NCBI GenBank assembly: GCA_949128115.1
Contig: OX421963.1
Coordinates: 58,089,306 to 58,153,305 of the forward strand
Origin: Anaspis maculata
Taxonomy: Eukaryota; Arthropoda; Insecta; Coleoptera; Scraptiidae
Direction of reading: 5' to 3'
DNA: 64,000 nucleotides
Shown here: in pieces, positions 10,005 to 23,594 of the stretch
Numbering within the stretch: position 1 is the first letter of the stretch
Layout of the letters: every line of letters starts with the position of its first letter
The notes under the pieces: generated by a model
What the model saw: the letters and a program-made list of their open reading frames with translations, nothing else
Database searches by the model: none
Told to the model about the DNA's origin: nothing
Position numbers and translations under genes: made by a program

Positions 10005-13000
10005 TAGTGGGGGCACTAGGTGGATGAACCTTGCAAATGGTGATGAAAGCATGAAATTTGGTACACATACTCAGAATGAGCACCTCTCACAGATAAGAGG
10101 TGGAGCCACGCCGAATTTTCACCGGAAGGGGGCTCGGGGGGCTCCTGAAAGTTGAAGGTGCTAGGGCTCCCACTAAACGGCTTATCAGTTGGTTTTGACA
10201 ATCAAAAAGGAAACTTATGAATATATTGTAAACATTGACGACGTTTATCGCCTTGTCCCGGGAATTTTTCATGATGAAAAAAAATAAGTTCTTCGGCAGA
10301 ACACACAAATTGGTTTTATTCAATTTTCACCTACAAAGAAATGATGAGGAGATGTGCAACACGTTGTTTCTCACAAATTCGTATCCTCTGAATTCGTTTG
10401 TGGAGTCAAAATTTTGATGGTGTATCTTCTTGAAGAGGGGCATTCCAAAGAGTAAGCTATTTTCAACACTAAGTTCAAACATAATTTTTTCAATGTTCTG
10501 AATCGAAATTACTGAATTCCTTCCAGCAATGCATACCCTGAACCCTTCTTTGGAACCACCGCGTGCGATTGAACGTGGAGTAAGTCCTGAAACACTATCA
10601 GAATTTTTCTTCTGTGATGCTACTATCCATTCTCGACCGGGGCAATTAGGTTCCTACACAGCATGCGCGGAGTGTATACACGTTATTTCAATATTATGGC
10701 ACAATTTCAATCATGAAAAATTTGACTGAACCAAGGAGGTTAGAATATAAGGAGGGAACGTAACCCAGCTTGTAGGCGAGGAAATTTGATGCGGAACGGG
10801 GTGAGGGGAAATCATGTATTTGAGTATGCAACCCGTAAGTTATGAACCACCCGAAGGCACACGAATCACAGAGGTCTATCCCACAGAATTATACAGCAAA
10901 GTGACAGCATATCATTCGTTTTTGTGGTTAAATTTTTTCATTTGTCAGTTTCGCTCTTCAATGTGGCATTTTCAATCGCTTTTGAGGTTTTTGAATGTGA
11001 AAACCGCAGCGATCGCCGTTCAGAGACAGTTTTTCCAAGCAGAAGACAATCCAAACTAGAAAAAACTATTGCACAAGTAAGTGAACCTGGAACAATAAAT
11101 TTTGAAGTTACGAATATGCCCAATTCAAGATTTGCAGCTCCAAATGATTTGACTCTATCCTCTACGACGTGTGCCCTTGTCCAGTGCCGAATTGAAAAGG
11201 ACATAACCGCCTTGCAAACTCATGGAAGACCAAACAAATGAAAAGCTCGAGCAAGCCAAAGTATGCCTCCTGCACTGCCCAGTGCACAGCTGCTGTGTAC
11301 CTACCTATTTAACCTAGTACAGTTACCAATATTGTGCGTACGGACCTACGTGTGTGTTGTACTAGTGTGCACCTACACTGAATAATTCATACTTATAAAA
11401 TGGAAGCAAGTCAATTAGGTAATTGAAAGTCAAAAATGCCACAAAATTTTGATAATATTGGTTTTATCTTTCCAAATTCAAGGATGCCTATTTTTGGATT
11501 TCACATGCACGATCGAAGAGAAGATACTGCCTTTTACTCAAGAAGAAAGTGAATAAAGAAAAAAGTCACTTGAAGTATGACCGCCTCGACCCAGTCAACC
11601 TTCAAGTTCTTTTGTGCATAGGTGATGATTTAATGAAATGGATATGATGTGAGGCTTAGCTTTAGGAGGCCTAGATCTTAGTTTAGAGCACCATGATGAA
11701 AGGCATTAAAAAACCACAGAATAATGATGAATCAGAAGAACGATACTGCTTGGCCCAAGAATTATTATTGAAACTTGAGTAAATCTCTTTGAAAATTTAC
11801 AATTGAAAATAACTTTTCCATATTCAAGATCTCTGAACCTCACCAGAACATTCCATAATCAATAAGGAAGGATCGAGCACTACTGGTGGTCTCTGAAGAA
11901 GTAATGGAAAGATGGAGTGAATATTTCCAAGAGTTACTGAGTGCACAACCAAGGTAGACTGATGAAGACGACATTAACAAAGAAAATACGATCGAAGACA
12001 GAAATGAAGGGACGCTAACAGAAGACCTGAAAGAACAAAAGCATTCCTGAAACTGAAAAACCGCAAAGCTCCTGGATATGATAAATTTACATCAGAGATA
12101 ATAAATAGCTTTGGGAGAAGAGGGAAAAAGAATGCTGCTGGAAATCTACAATATAAAGCATAGAAAAGAAAAAGGGGTTCTTAACGAGTGTGCAAACCAT
12201 AAATGCATCACCTTGCTGAACATGCCAATGCAAATATACAACTACTGGGAAAGAAACTGAAAAAGACAATAGAGCCAACGTTGCTGAACACTCAGAGTGG
12301 ACTCCGATAAAAAGGTAGCGCGCAAAGCCTCATCTTCACAATGCATCAAAAAATTCAGAGAGCAACGAGGAGTGAAAAAGAAACTAACTAGTGCTATAAA
12401 AAGTTTGTACAAGAATACCACCAGTAATATGTACTACTAAGACACTAATGAATAAAAAAGAAGTAACGAAGAAGACCAAGCTGAAAGTACCTATAATACG
12501 ATTTTCAGATCAATACTGACTGATGACTCACATGTGAGACATGAAGGTCTTATCTAAGAGAATGCAGAAGGAGCGTGAAGCAACGGGGATGAAGTATGCG
12601 TCTGCGGAGTGAAAAAAAATAGTGAGGAGACACAATTTGTAACCCCGAGTAAGAAAAGAGCTAAGATGAGGCCTGCAACAAAATTTGTAGATAAGAGACA
12701 ACTGAGTTGCTGAGGACGCCTAGAGAGCATGAACGAGGATAGACCAGTAGAACGATAAGCGAGAATGACAGGAATAAGAAATCAAGAAAGACAAAAAGAA
12801 GCATAGGACGCAACAGTAAGATAGATAACAGAAAATTGACTGAGCTGGAATAAAGGAAGAACGCTCGCTGAAGACAAGAGACGATGAGAAGTTCATACAT
12901 CAAGAAAAATTTGATACTCAATGTCGAGAAAGAACTGAGTTTTATTGTTGATATTTTATGAGAATGTTACATTTTTATTTGTATTATTCACACCACTACG

Positions 13001-14491
13001 CCGCAAAATAAAAGGATGTTGATAAATATAAAACAAAATTCGACTGCCACATCTTGTCATCATCAGTGTTGCACCTCTTCTGTTTTCTTTCAATCTTTGT
13101 CATCCATTTCAGCCCCTTTTCGTCATCTCCCAACAATTGCCTCAGAGTTCTGCCCTCCTTCAGCGATTCCTGACATGACCTCAAGTGCTCCATCGTCTCA
13201 CTCCTTTCCACAACATGATATACCCTGGTAGCTTCCAGTAGCTACTCGTCTGTACCCCATCACCACACCCCAACCTTGCAAATCGCTGCTTCCAGCCTTC
13301 ACGTTTGGATTAAGCGTGCATCTAGGCACTTTGCCTTGTAGGTCTTTGTATTCTTGGTTTGGCATATCTAGAGTCTTGTAGCTTGTTTATCTGCACCTGC
13401 TTCTGTTCATCTCTGTTCCTTCTGTTCTGCTTTCCATTTCTGCTACGCTATGCCCTTTTGCTTTTTCTGCTCGAAAAATTTCTTTCTGGGCGGTCACCGC
13501 TAGTGGTCTCGGCATCCAAAAGCCATGAAAGCTACTGATTCCGCCATTATGAAAATGAGAAATTGGCAAAGGAATTACAAACACAAAAACTGACTGATTC
13601 TGTCACTACGCTTTTCGCAGTGACAGATTCATGATTCTGTGGGATGGACCTCTGTGACTCGTGGTCGTGTGCCTTCGTGTGGTTCATAACTTACGGGTTG
13701 CATACCCAGAACGTGACGTCACACGGCTTCACTTTTTTGAGCTCATGTTCCCTCCTGCTATAATTATAACCTCCTTGGACTGAACCGAGAAAATACCCTG
13801 CATCGTGTATACACTCCGCGCATGCTGTGTGGGAACCCAATTGCCCCGATCGAGAGTGGATAGTAGCATCACAAAAGAAAAAATCTGATAGTGTTTCAGG
13901 ACTTACTCCACGTTCAATCGCACGCGGTACTTTCAAAGAAGGGTTCAGGGTATGCATTGCTGGAAGGAATTCAGTAATTTAGATTCCGAACAATGGAAAA
14001 ATTCTGTTTGAACTTAGTGTTGAAAATAGCTTACTCTTTGGAATGCTTCTCTTCAAGAAGATACACCATCAAAATTTTGACTCCACAAACGAATTCAGAG
14101 AATACGAATTTGTGGGAATCAACGTGTTGCACATCTCCTTATTAATTCTTTGTAGGTCAAAATAAAATAAAACCAATTTGTGTGTTCTGCCGAAGAACTT
14201 ATTTTTTTTCATAATGGAAAATTACCGGGACAATACGATAAACGCCGTCAATGTTTACAATATATTCATAAGTTTCCTTTTTGATTGTCAAAACGAACTG
14301 ATAAGCCGTTTAGTGGGAGCCCTAGCACCTTCAACTTTCAGGAGCCCCCCGAGCCCCCTTCCGGTGAAAATTTGGCGTGGCTCCACCTCTTATCTGAGAG
14401 AGGTGCTCATTCTGAGTATGTGTACCGAATTTCATGCTTTCATCACCATTTGCAAGGTTCATCCCAATTTTGGCTCTTAGCGCCCGCACTA
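10005..14491. mobile_element. Giant fold-back element F3 (copy a) enclosing a LINE relic
   Basis: The left arm runs from TAGTGGGGGC (10005) to about 10900. The right arm is its reverse complement, from about 13600 to 14491 (ending GCGCCCGCACTA). The arms are about 0.9 kb and roughly 90% alike by eye. Each includes a stretch with aatgcataccctgaaccc and gcatgcgcggagtgtataca. The intervening 2.7 kb contains a decayed RTE-like reverse transcriptase. The outermost 150 bp of each arm (tgaaagcatgaaatttggta, gtggagccacgcc) resembles the outer arms of the element at 54061-56240. Confidence 0.75.
11880..12910 (+). pseudogene. RTE-like non-LTR retrotransposon reverse transcriptase relic
   Basis: Stops and frameshifts interrupt a series of fragments in the order of an RTE/BovB-type reverse transcriptase. 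First is a stretch with MERWSEYFQELL, then the motif LKNRKAPGYDKFTSEII near 12050-12100, which matches the conserved K-A-P-G-x-D motif. Next is MLLEIYNI, then a degraded palm region. Near 12700-12900 is a basic C-terminal tail ending KTRDDEKFIHQEKF. No full catalytic YxDD motif can be read in one frame. It lies between the arms of F3 copy a, so it inserted into that element or was captured by it. Confidence 0.6.
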
Positions 14492-15066
14492 ACGTATGGT
14501 CCGAAAGTTTTGGGAAATTGTTCAAAGCTAATAACTTTTTCTGAATAGTCTTCATTTTTCAACTTGATATTGCAAAAATTAACATCATATATAACAATAA
14601 CAAATTTATATTCAACATATTGATAATGGACCATTATCTTCGATGGATCTCAATTTTCTTCTGCCATGTTCCATAATTTTTTGTATCAATTTCCCCAATG
14701 CGAAATTCTCTAATGTTATTGAAAAATGCGACGCCGTGATTGGTCTTCATTTGCAGCTTCCCATCCCTTGTCGTATACAATCCTGCTCAATACTTACCAA
14801 AAATCTTATATTGGTCGAGCTGGCGGTACATTGGGAGGCATGAGCTCAGAGAAATTAATCCTGCTGTTGTCCAGAGAATGATCGAACATGGCAAAAGAAA
14901 ACTGAGACCCATAAAAAATAATGGCCCATCTTCAATATGTTAAATATGAATTTGGTATTGTTAAAGATAATGCCAGTTTTTGCAATATTGAGGTACAAAA
15001 TTGAAACTAACCAAAAAAAGTTATAAGCTTTTCAAAAAATTCCCAAAACTTTCGGACCATACGTTA
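14490..15066. mobile_element. Fold-back MITE M1 (copy a)
   Basis: The ends are TAACGTATGGTCCGAAAG and CTTTCGGACCATACGTTA, with arms of about 190 bp and a loop between. A second copy lies at 33592-34182. The ends suggest a TA target. It abuts F3 copy a exactly: the terminal TA of F3 is the first TA of M1. No coding sequence. Confidence 0.8.
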
Positions 15067-16850
15067 TAAGGAGGGTCTCCTTTTTTCTGCTTATTATTGT
15101 CAGTATTATTATTATCATGCCGGGAATTTTTCGTCTGCGGCGCTATTTTTTGCTTATTTCAGTAGCTTACTCCTTGAAATATACACTACTGAATTTACTC
15201 GATCTCTTCCTGTCCACAATAGTCCAGTCAAATTCAGTAAAAATCGGGCCAAACCGGAAACAAATTCGCAAGTGGACGAAATTTGGTGAATCGATACAGA
15301 ATTCAACGTAGAATAACATACTGAAATTCCCGAAAATTCTAAGGCTTGGTTTTTTTTGGACCAATAAAAGAGCGCCATCCATTAAAATTGTCGATTTTTT
15401 TTCAATAACTTGTCAACTATTGCCTTTAAAACACAAAAACCAGCAAAGCAAATGTAGCCCGTTGAATTCTCAAGAGATCAGTACTAAACTCTTACTTTGT
15501 GGTCAATAGTCTCTGAGATGAAACGCTTAAACGTCTCTGCTAAAACGCTGTGAAAATTACTATAAAATCTTATTACTTTACGTAACGTTTAGGGGCTGTA
15601 ACGTGGACAACAAATGTGCGGATTTCAATGTGTTTCACATGCTTGGAAAGCTAATTCAACATTCGGTATCACATTTTTGTCTAGAAGTCGTCAACTTCAA
15701 AATGGTACTTTTCCTCGACCTTTGAAATCGTTACTTGATGCCCCAAAGAATCCCAAAAAATCGATTCTTTCCATACCATGCCATTTGCCTAATTTTTCAA
15801 GTAGGGCCAAAGCATCCAGGGAATATATGAAGAAATTAACACCAAAAAAAAACATGTTTCGGGATCTTTTTCCTAGTGATGGTTCCTGAGTTATATGGGT
15901 TGAAAGACTGAAATGATCTTTTCAGAAAAAACGTGGGTGCGTGACCATAGTCTCCCTCGGAAGAAGTGAAACTTCTATAGATATGAATCAGCAAACAACG
16001 TTCGAAGAGGTGTTCTTTTCGCACTCCCGCTCCGCTCCCTAACGGTTTGTATCATCTTGTTTCTCTTATTATCAATCTTATTATCATTATTATTATTATG
16101 AGTCCCTCAAAGGGCAGAATACTTTCGACATGATTTTTTCACGACTAGACTCCTTTTGTTTCTTTTCTCGCTGCGCTCGGCGCTTAAACTCCCATTCCGT
16201 CACATGAAGTCTCACTCATACCCCTAATACAATAAATATCTATTTTCATCAATAATATTCTCCACAAATAATTATGCGAATGTGACATCGTGACGGATTT
16301 TCTTACTGTACGATTTTCCCCGTTATATTACAGCACGGTGGAAACTGTGTTCTGGCAGGCACAGCATGGCAATCTAATAATCTCCACAAAGTACAAGAAT
16401 GTCGTCTTGAAAACTCGATCCGGTCTTAATTTTAATTGAAAAAATATAAAATACATAGGTATTTACATAGGTATGTAGGTAGGTACCTCGTGAATGTGAT
16501 TTGAGGTAACTACGTGGTTCTCAAGTTCCTACGATATTATCTTCTCCAATCAAAATAAGGCCGTAGGTTAAATTGAAATATTGACAGAATTGATATGAGT
16601 ATTTCCAGTTATGTGCTCGCCACCGTACTTATATTTAGAATGTCACATTTAATTGAGGTGAAATCAAACCATTCCAAAAATTAACGAAGAATAATATCAA
16701 AAATCAATTTCCAAACATAAGAATTTGATTATCAAACCAGTATAATATCATCGCTATACAATCAGCTGACATCTAGAACATTAAGCAACTGTTTCAACCT
16801 CAATTGTCGAAAATTCTTTTTCCCCTCTGGGCTTTAATCATCCACCCCTG
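15067..16850. other. No recognisable gene (15.1-16.9 kb)
   Basis: The region is AT-rich with scattered TTATTA runs (15100-15120, 16070-16100) and short ORFs without domains. The motif aacgtgggtgcgtgacca at 15930 reappears inverted at 61405-61425 in another element, so at least part of this is dispersed repeat. Confidence 0.4.
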
Positions 16851-16874
16851 CTTCCCTGCTTAATAGGTACTACA

Positions 16875-17007
16875 AAGCCATCAGAAGCTCTTCTAGACGC
16901 TTCTTTTCTTCTTCTTTCTCTTTTACACGCTCCTTTTCCTAGTCTTCTAGAAGATTCTTTAATTCCATTATGATAGCTACAGCGTCGTCGACTCCTGTCC
17001 TTGACAT
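16875..17007 (-). pseudogene. Gag N-terminus relic of an LTR retrotransposon
   Basis: Read on the minus strand from ATG at 17007, the frame begins MSRTGVDDAVAIIMELKNLL. It resembles the gag at 489 (MSKAGVEDALASIMAMM) and then runs into the same E/K-rich coiled-coil style. A stop near 16938 breaks the frame. The remainder of gag and pol is missing. Confidence 0.6.
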
Positions 17008-17108
17008 GCTTCTGGTCTCCTGGTCTTCTGCTGGAAATTGAACTTACAAATCAGTTCTGAAATTTTACAAACCTCGTGTAGTCGCAGGGCGAATTTCTCT
17101 CAGTTATG

Positions 17109-17350
17109 CCGCTTTCGACACCAATGTTACGAATTTGCGTTAGGTACTTTTATAATTGATAGACGAATTGCTATAAATACGCGTTAAATTGTCGCACTTA
17201 GATAATGTTTTGCTCAACTTTGCTGATGTACTCGCTGTCGCTGTGAATTTGACTCTGGCGTTACTCGGCTCATTCTGCGCTTATATTCTTGAGTGTTAGG
17301 TATGTCTACGCGTCCTCTAGTATATTTCCGTGAGCTCTAGAGGCATAGCA
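17109..17350 (-). repeat. LTR and leader relic upstream of the minus-strand gag fragment
   Basis: On the minus strand the text reads ...CGTAACATTGGTGTCGAAAGCGG, then a leader with ccctgcgactac, then the gag start. This is the same order as 403-470 of the element at the window's start. The LTR body itself is diverged, and its outer edge cannot be fixed. The given end is approximate. Confidence 0.5.
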
Positions 17351-17559
17351 CCTCCACCAATAATGCAGATGTGTCTTACTCTGGCGTCTCGATCTCCAGC
17401 TTCCCCGAGCTTTTGGGAACCACACCGCCTCGCCTGTCTCGTATATACCGCAGTGTACACCTCCGTGTTTATTCTTGAATGTAGTGCGGAATCGCTATAG
17501 AGAGCCTCGCAACTCGTAATAATAGCTTCCTCATCTACCTGGGTACTATTTTTCAACTA

Positions 17560-18367
17560 CCCAAATTTTTTTGATGCAGTGAATAAACATTGCAAAAAAT
17601 CGATCAAGGAAAATTATGAGGAAGGAAGTTTGCTCAAAATCCACCACTTCACTCCCACTCACTCCAATTCAATCCCTCATTAGTCAAATCAACATAACTA
17701 ACTTTCTGAAAAGTATCGGAGGTTGTTGAAAATTTAAGTAATATTTTTATGAGGACGAGAATTTTTTCCTTTTCTTGATCTCTCATCGTAGCATCCTTCC
17801 TTCAAACGTCATTGGAGATAATTCTGAAATTTGAGGTAAAATTGCAATCTATGGAAATGGGGTACTTGCCAATGGAATAGATTCAGCTGGAAATACTTTA
17901 GATTGCTAGTATACATGATAAGGGGACTCTACTGGGAATTTCACAAAAATCCCGTCGTTTTCTACAGAAAAAAACGAATTTGAAAAATCCTCCTAAAAGC
18001 TTCGCGCCAGGACAGGAATTTTGAGTGGGGTTGGTCTGACTGTGTGACAATGGAATAATCAAGAATGTCAGGGATGTCACTGTGACACTGTCATTTTGAA
18101 CATGCTATCGCAAAACCGGTTTCCTATCGAATTCTCTCACCATGAGCATTTAGACAATAAAGTCGAACAAGGTTTCGAAGAAACTGACTCCAGAAACCTC
18201 TTATAACACTGTCTCAGTCGAGATAATTTATTTCCAGGGGAAAATCTGGAAGATCACCAATAGCACAGAAATAAGAGGCTGAAAATGAACGGTGAGCTTT
18301 TATAGGTTCATCATTAGCATACAATTCCGGATAGGTAATACTTTAGAGCCACAAGAGATCCATGTGG
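17560..18367. other. No recognisable gene (17.6-18.4 kb)
   Basis: AT-rich sequence with one 60-codon reverse-strand ORF that has no recognisable domain. Nothing supportable seen. Confidence 0.4.
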
Positions 18368-18375
18368 GGAGGACG

Positions 18376-18653
18376 CAGTAGCGGCCTTAGGGTAGGGCGA
18401 GACGGGCGACCGCTCAGGGCGCCAGCTCATAGGGGCGGAAAAATCGCGCTTGGAATAAAGAAAATTGATAATTTACGAAAGCAACAAAGCGACTTGCCAG
18501 TGGTAATCGTCAAATTTACTTCTATAAAGGCACAAATGCTCCATTATTGGAAGAAAAATACTTAATTTTTGCTCGCTTCGCTCATGGAAATAAGGTGGGG
18601 GCGGCAGTTTCAAATTCTTGCCCGGGGCGCCAAAATTGCTAAGGCCGGCACTG
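18376..18653. mobile_element. hAT-type MITE with 8-bp target duplication
   Basis: The ends are CAGTAGCGGCCTTAG and CTAAGGCCGGCACTG, flanked on both sides by GGAGGACG (18368-18375 and 18654-18661). The 8-bp duplication and CAG-type termini fit the hAT superfamily. The element is 278 bp and has no transposase. Confidence 0.85.
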
Positions 18654-18661
18654 GGAGGACG

Positions 18662-20124
18662 CGATGGATCTCCAAATAAAATGTGGGGAGCGGGAACACT
18701 GATGTCCGAAATGAAGCCAAGGGTCAGCCAGGTCAGAGCACGGGTGACAAACATGCGAAAGGCTTTTAGGTGGACAGCACTGAAGACTAAAGAGACTAGT
18801 TAGGTTGAACAATAAATGAACAAAACGAGTAGGTACTTACCGCGTAGATCAAAGCCTCGATCAAAGCAGTCAAAGGCAAAAAAAGGGCACAGGAAGAAAT
18901 TGTTGTTTGTTGTTGTTTGAAAACGGCACCTTGGCGACGTTATATCATTGCCAACCCAACGAGGAAAAAGAGTCCTTCTATGTTCTATATCCATGGTTCT
19001 ATATCTAATATATTTGTGACGTCACAAATATATTTTTAAAACACGCATTGCGGTCGCAATTTTGGGAATTTAGGAAAAAGAAAAAATACGGGTACATTAT
19101 TTTTAACCATACTAATATGGCTTAATCTATAACCAGATTAAGCCACCAAAAAAAATTAGGCAAGTACCCCATTATTGTTCGAGTCGTTCTTCTGGGTGAG
19201 AAGTTGTGGAATTTGAAAGAAGGATTGAAACAAATTTGCAGCATCTTCATAATGATTGAACAAAAAAATTACAATGTTTTAAAGACAATCTGAATTTTCC
19301 AGCAAAACCCCAGAGGCTTTCCCAAATCATCTTATTGTTACAATCGTCAATTATAAGGCTTTATTTTAAGCTCCATCATTTGGGGTAGTTTTGATGAGTA
19401 AGTCCGGTTTTGCATTTTCAACTGGGAAACTTTCCAAAAATTGGCAAAGAAATTGTTCTGCGGTTTTTCCAAGAGGTAAAACTCGAAAATCCCTAGGCCG
19501 ATTTAAAAAATTTCATTCCCAAAAATTAATTCACTCTTTCCTCCAACTATGATTCGCAGCGAGTCTGCACCTAAAATGAATATTTCGCGGGGCTTAACGC
19601 AGGTCGAAAAGGGTGGGATTCTTTGGCCCGACAAAAAGGGTGAAAGACGACAATAAAAGGTGAAAATTACGGCACAATAATGCAATGCACTCCAAAATAG
19701 TTGTTCATGCGACAAATTAGTATTTTGAAGATCAGGCATAAAGCGACAGAAAATGTTCGAATAACGACAAATTCATTGCTTGTCACGGCAAAAATGGGGA
19801 AAATCACGGAAAAATGAGGGTTTGCACTTATACGACAAATTTTGAAAATCGTAATAAATTGAGGGGCTGTTCTGTAAGATTTTTGTACGTCCAAGGTTTC
19901 AAAACATTTCAGTCCGTTAAAAGTTTCATGTATAGCTGCCGTCATCTTCCTGACGAGAGAATGAGAATTGAAAAACCTTTGAAATGAGCCAAAAACTCTT
20001 AAAGTGTATTTGCTTAAAGATTATTATTATTTTTTTTATTTATGTTATACCTTTTTGCAATGTACCTTTGTTGTTATAGCAACCCAAAGTGTTGGGAAGA
20101 AGTAATTTTTAAGTACAATTTCTA
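18662..20124. other. No recognisable gene (18.7-20.1 kb)
   Basis: AT-rich, with short ORFs lacking domains. Part of it (19480-19615) is a dispersed repeat shared with 47565-47700. Confidence 0.4.
19480..19615. repeat. Dispersed repeat, copy 1
   Basis: The sequence around ccaaaaattaattcactctt and gtctgcacctaaaatgaata is repeated, with similar flanking text, at 47565-47700. No ends or inverted repeats can be fixed, so the type of element is unknown. Confidence 0.6.
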
Positions 20125-20733
20125 TACAGGTGATTCACAACTTGTGACTTTCCTTTCACGGGTGAGCTCAGGATGTGCCAGAAAAACTATTTCTGAGAAA
20201 AAAAAGTTGAAAAAAAATCCTGAAATATTGACTTATTTGAACTCAACATCGAAGAAAATTTTGGGGATCGCCGATGCAATGCAACTAAAATTTACAAGTA
20301 GCGGGTACAAATACAGTTAGATAGGTAACCCGAGTAAATAATTATTGCGACCATCAACCAAACATAAGGGTCCTTACCTTATGTAATGGACAAAGAGACG
20401 AGGAAAGGGAGTAAGTCGAGTCATCATCAGTATGTCATCAGTTGAGGTTGACACTGACAAATTATTTATTTTTACCTCCGATTATTGCTAAAGGGGAGTG
20501 TTCACATAGAAACATTGTCGCTTATTGTTAAACTATTGTTGAATCGTATGTCTCATCAACAGATAGAAAAAAAACCATTAGTCCCACATATGTTTGGCAA
20601 ATTTTCATTATTTTTTTCCTCGTAAACCTTTTGAACCTAAGCTTTTTGAATTATTTTCAAGCACATGAAGTCAAGTTTTTGGGGCCCCATAACCCCTTGA
20701 AAGGAAAGTCATAAGTTGTGAATCACCCTGTAT
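20125..20733. mobile_element. MITE with TACAGGTGATTCACAACTT ends
   Basis: The terminal inverted repeats of about 36 bp start tacaggtgattcacaactt on the left and end aagttgtgaatcaccctgta on the right. The interior is not symmetrical. A TA target fits both sides. The right end meets the left tip of the F1 element at 20733, sharing the TA. Confidence 0.7.
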
Positions 20734-23014
20734 AAACTACGCAACATTGAATACGACACACCGAAAATTTTTCCCATTTTCAAATTAGGATAACTCTTGA
20801 TTGTCTTGGATGATTTGAAATCTTTTCAAGCCGTTGCTTAGCCTAATTGTCTGATAATTCATAACTGTAAAAAAGAAACTCAATTCACCTTGAGTGCAGC
20901 TTATACAGGGTGACATGTAAAGCGGTGCAAAACTGTCAGGCGTTCAACATGCTCTCATTTGAAGAAATTTTCTATTTTCTGGATTCCAACATTGGAGGCA
21001 TGAAAGATAACCTCATACCTCACTACGTTAGTCGATTTAGTCCCCTAGCCTCTTTATTTACAGGGTGATTTTCGGTGAAATCATTTTTCACTCTTGACTG
21101 ATGTTCAAAATCCAGGGCTCAAATTGAAACTGAAACCTCAAGTAAGAAGATTCCATAATCAGAATCGACTGAAAATAAACATCAATAATGTATGGTCCCC
21201 TCAAGAGGGACCCGACGTTTCATCGGTCGTGAAATCTGGCTTGGGATGAGAATGAACTGATAATCAACCTTGCTCTTGAGCGAAGAATTCATTCTGAACA
21301 TTTTCCGATGTTGACAGCTTGAATGAAACAAGAACTGTTGATAAAGAGACAAAATTACAACTGTATGTTATCAAGGCAGAATGATCTTTCTTACTCGTAT
21401 GAAATTTCTTGTAACCAAAGTTACGGAAATTAGAACAATCACCATTAAAAAATTTCGTTTGTTGTAATTTCCGTAACGTTGGTTACAGAAAGTCGCAGGT
21501 GAGCGATGCATTCTCGTAACGTTGGTTACAGGCTATTATACGAGCAAAGTAGATGATTTTGCCTTGATAACATGCAGTTGTAATTTTGTCTTTTTATCAA
21601 CAGTTTTTGTCTCATTCAAGCTCGAAACATCGGAAGATGTTCAGAATGAATGCTTTGCTCGAGGGCAAGGTTGACTATCAGTTCATTCTCATCCCAAGTC
21701 AGATTCCGGGACCGATGAAACGTCAAGTCACATTTGAGGGAACCATGAATTTTTAATGTTTTTTTTTTCAATCAATTCTGATTATGGGATCTTCTTACAT
21801 GAGGTTTCAGCTTCAATTTGAGCCCTGGATTTGGAAACTGGCTAAGAATAAAAAAATGATATCACCGAAAAACCAAGAAATTGTTTTTTGATACCACCCT
21901 GGAAATAAAGAGGCGAGGGGAATAAATCTAGGTAACGTGGTGAGGTATGAGATTATCTTCTATGCCTCCAATGTTGGAATCCAGGAAATAGTAGTTTATC
22001 TAATCCTACTGAATAATGCACACATCATCACGCGCATACATGCCTGCATTTTTCAATAAGACTGGATAAAGCATAGTATTCTACTCGCGGGTAATGGCTA
22101 TTACTCATTCGGATGCTTTACGAAGAAGCAATCATTACCCGCTTGTTGAATAATATACTATTATACACCAAGGGTCTAAAGTGATTTTTTATTCCCGCAG
22201 GTAAAGTTTGAAGGGCCCGAGGGCAGCAATTCACCCAAAGAAATAAAAATGAACGTCAGGTCCGTGGTGCATACAAGACTTTTCGCAATACCAAAGTATA
22301 CCATTTCTATGTACCAGTGCCATTGATTCTAAAAGTTTGGCGTTTAAATGGAGCGTGCGCTCCAAGATAATGGCTTATAGCACCTTTATTTTTGAAACGC
22401 GACCCCATATTATGCAAGACTTTATTTTCAACGGAAATCAAGGAACATTTCTGTGTAAGATTTTTCCAAATCGATATTGTGAAATCGAAAGTTATCGTGA
22501 ATTGAACACAATGAAAGATTTCTTAGTCATTTTGCAGAATTTTCAACCTTTTCCAGCCGATTGATAACAATGTGACTGAGTTGTGATACCTTGTGTGATT
22601 ATAAACAAAAAGAGATCTATTTAACAGTGCAAAAATGTAATGCGTCGTCTACAGAGTTCCTACATTTAATTTTCAATTGCACGAAACCAAGGGAATCAAA
22701 ATCTACTTTTCTTCCCGCAAAAGGGGGAAAAAGTGTACCTACTTTTTGTCCCGCTATTGCGAAAAAGAAAATTTCTTCAAGTGGAAGCATGTTGAACGCC
22801 TGGCAGTTTTGCACCGCTTTACATGTCACCCTGTATAAACTTCACTCAAGTTGCACTGAGTTTCCTATTCACAGTTATGGATTATCAGAAGACTGGGCTG
22901 AGCAATGGCGTACAAAAAGATTCCAAATCGTCCAAAATAATCAGGAGGCATCCCAATTTGAAAAGTGGTGAAATTTTCGGTGTGTCGTATTCAATGTTGC
23001 GTAGTTTATATAAA
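20733..23014. mobile_element. Large palindromic element, family F1 (copy b)
   Basis: The ends are TATAAACTACGCAACATTG and CAATGTTGCGTAGTTTATA. Each arm carries taactcttgattgtcttgg, or a decayed mirror, and then tacagggtgacatgtaaagc (20900) or its mirror (22820). The inner arms are symmetrical about a centre near 21470, where cgtaacgttggttacag occurs twice directly. About 770 bp (about 21995-22768) interrupts the right arm between sequences that are contiguous in the left arm. No ORF of its own. Confidence 0.8.
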
Positions 23015-23532
23015 TGGATAGCAAATATAGAATTTTACTTGTGACTAATATTCCCAACAACTTTTACGTCATGTATCCCATTCAGTTTTGCGCCCTATAT
23101 TTACATACTATTGTATGAATGCAAAACTTCTCGCTTTATCGCAATTTCAAAAATATTATCACTGTGTCAATAAAAGTTTCGAAAAATATTTAAATGCAAA
23201 TTCAAATTGAGTGCTCTCGAACCACAATAGGTATCAGTTAAATTAAAATCTTTTTTTCTGCCGCAAAAATATGAATATTTCAAGAGTTAATGAGGGTCAA
23301 ATTACGATCCTTGAAATTAATCCAACTTTTTTGCTTGGTATGTAAATGTAAAACCTCACATACTGTACATCATTTATTGAGCCCACGATTCCTGAGGCAT
23401 TATTTTTTGTTTACCTATACCAAACACAATGAATTTTATTTAACCATACGTTAATATTTTCACGAGTCGATATCGAAGATGCATGAATGGTGGGCAAATA
23501 TGACGTGAGGATAATCTAAGATAAAATTTTCG

Positions 23533-23568
23533 TATAATTCAGCATCTGTTCCTTAAAATTGGCTCAGT
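23533..23568 (+). promoter_or_regulatory. Possible core promoter of the LRR gene
   Basis: TATAAT at 23533 lies about 33 bases before the A of TCAGT (23564-23568), an arthropod initiator-like motif. The predicted leader to the ATG is then about 29 bases. The spacing is right, but both motifs are short and the call rests on position alone. Confidence 0.35.
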
Positions 23569-23594
23569 GTGCCACAGGCAACAATAATATTAAT

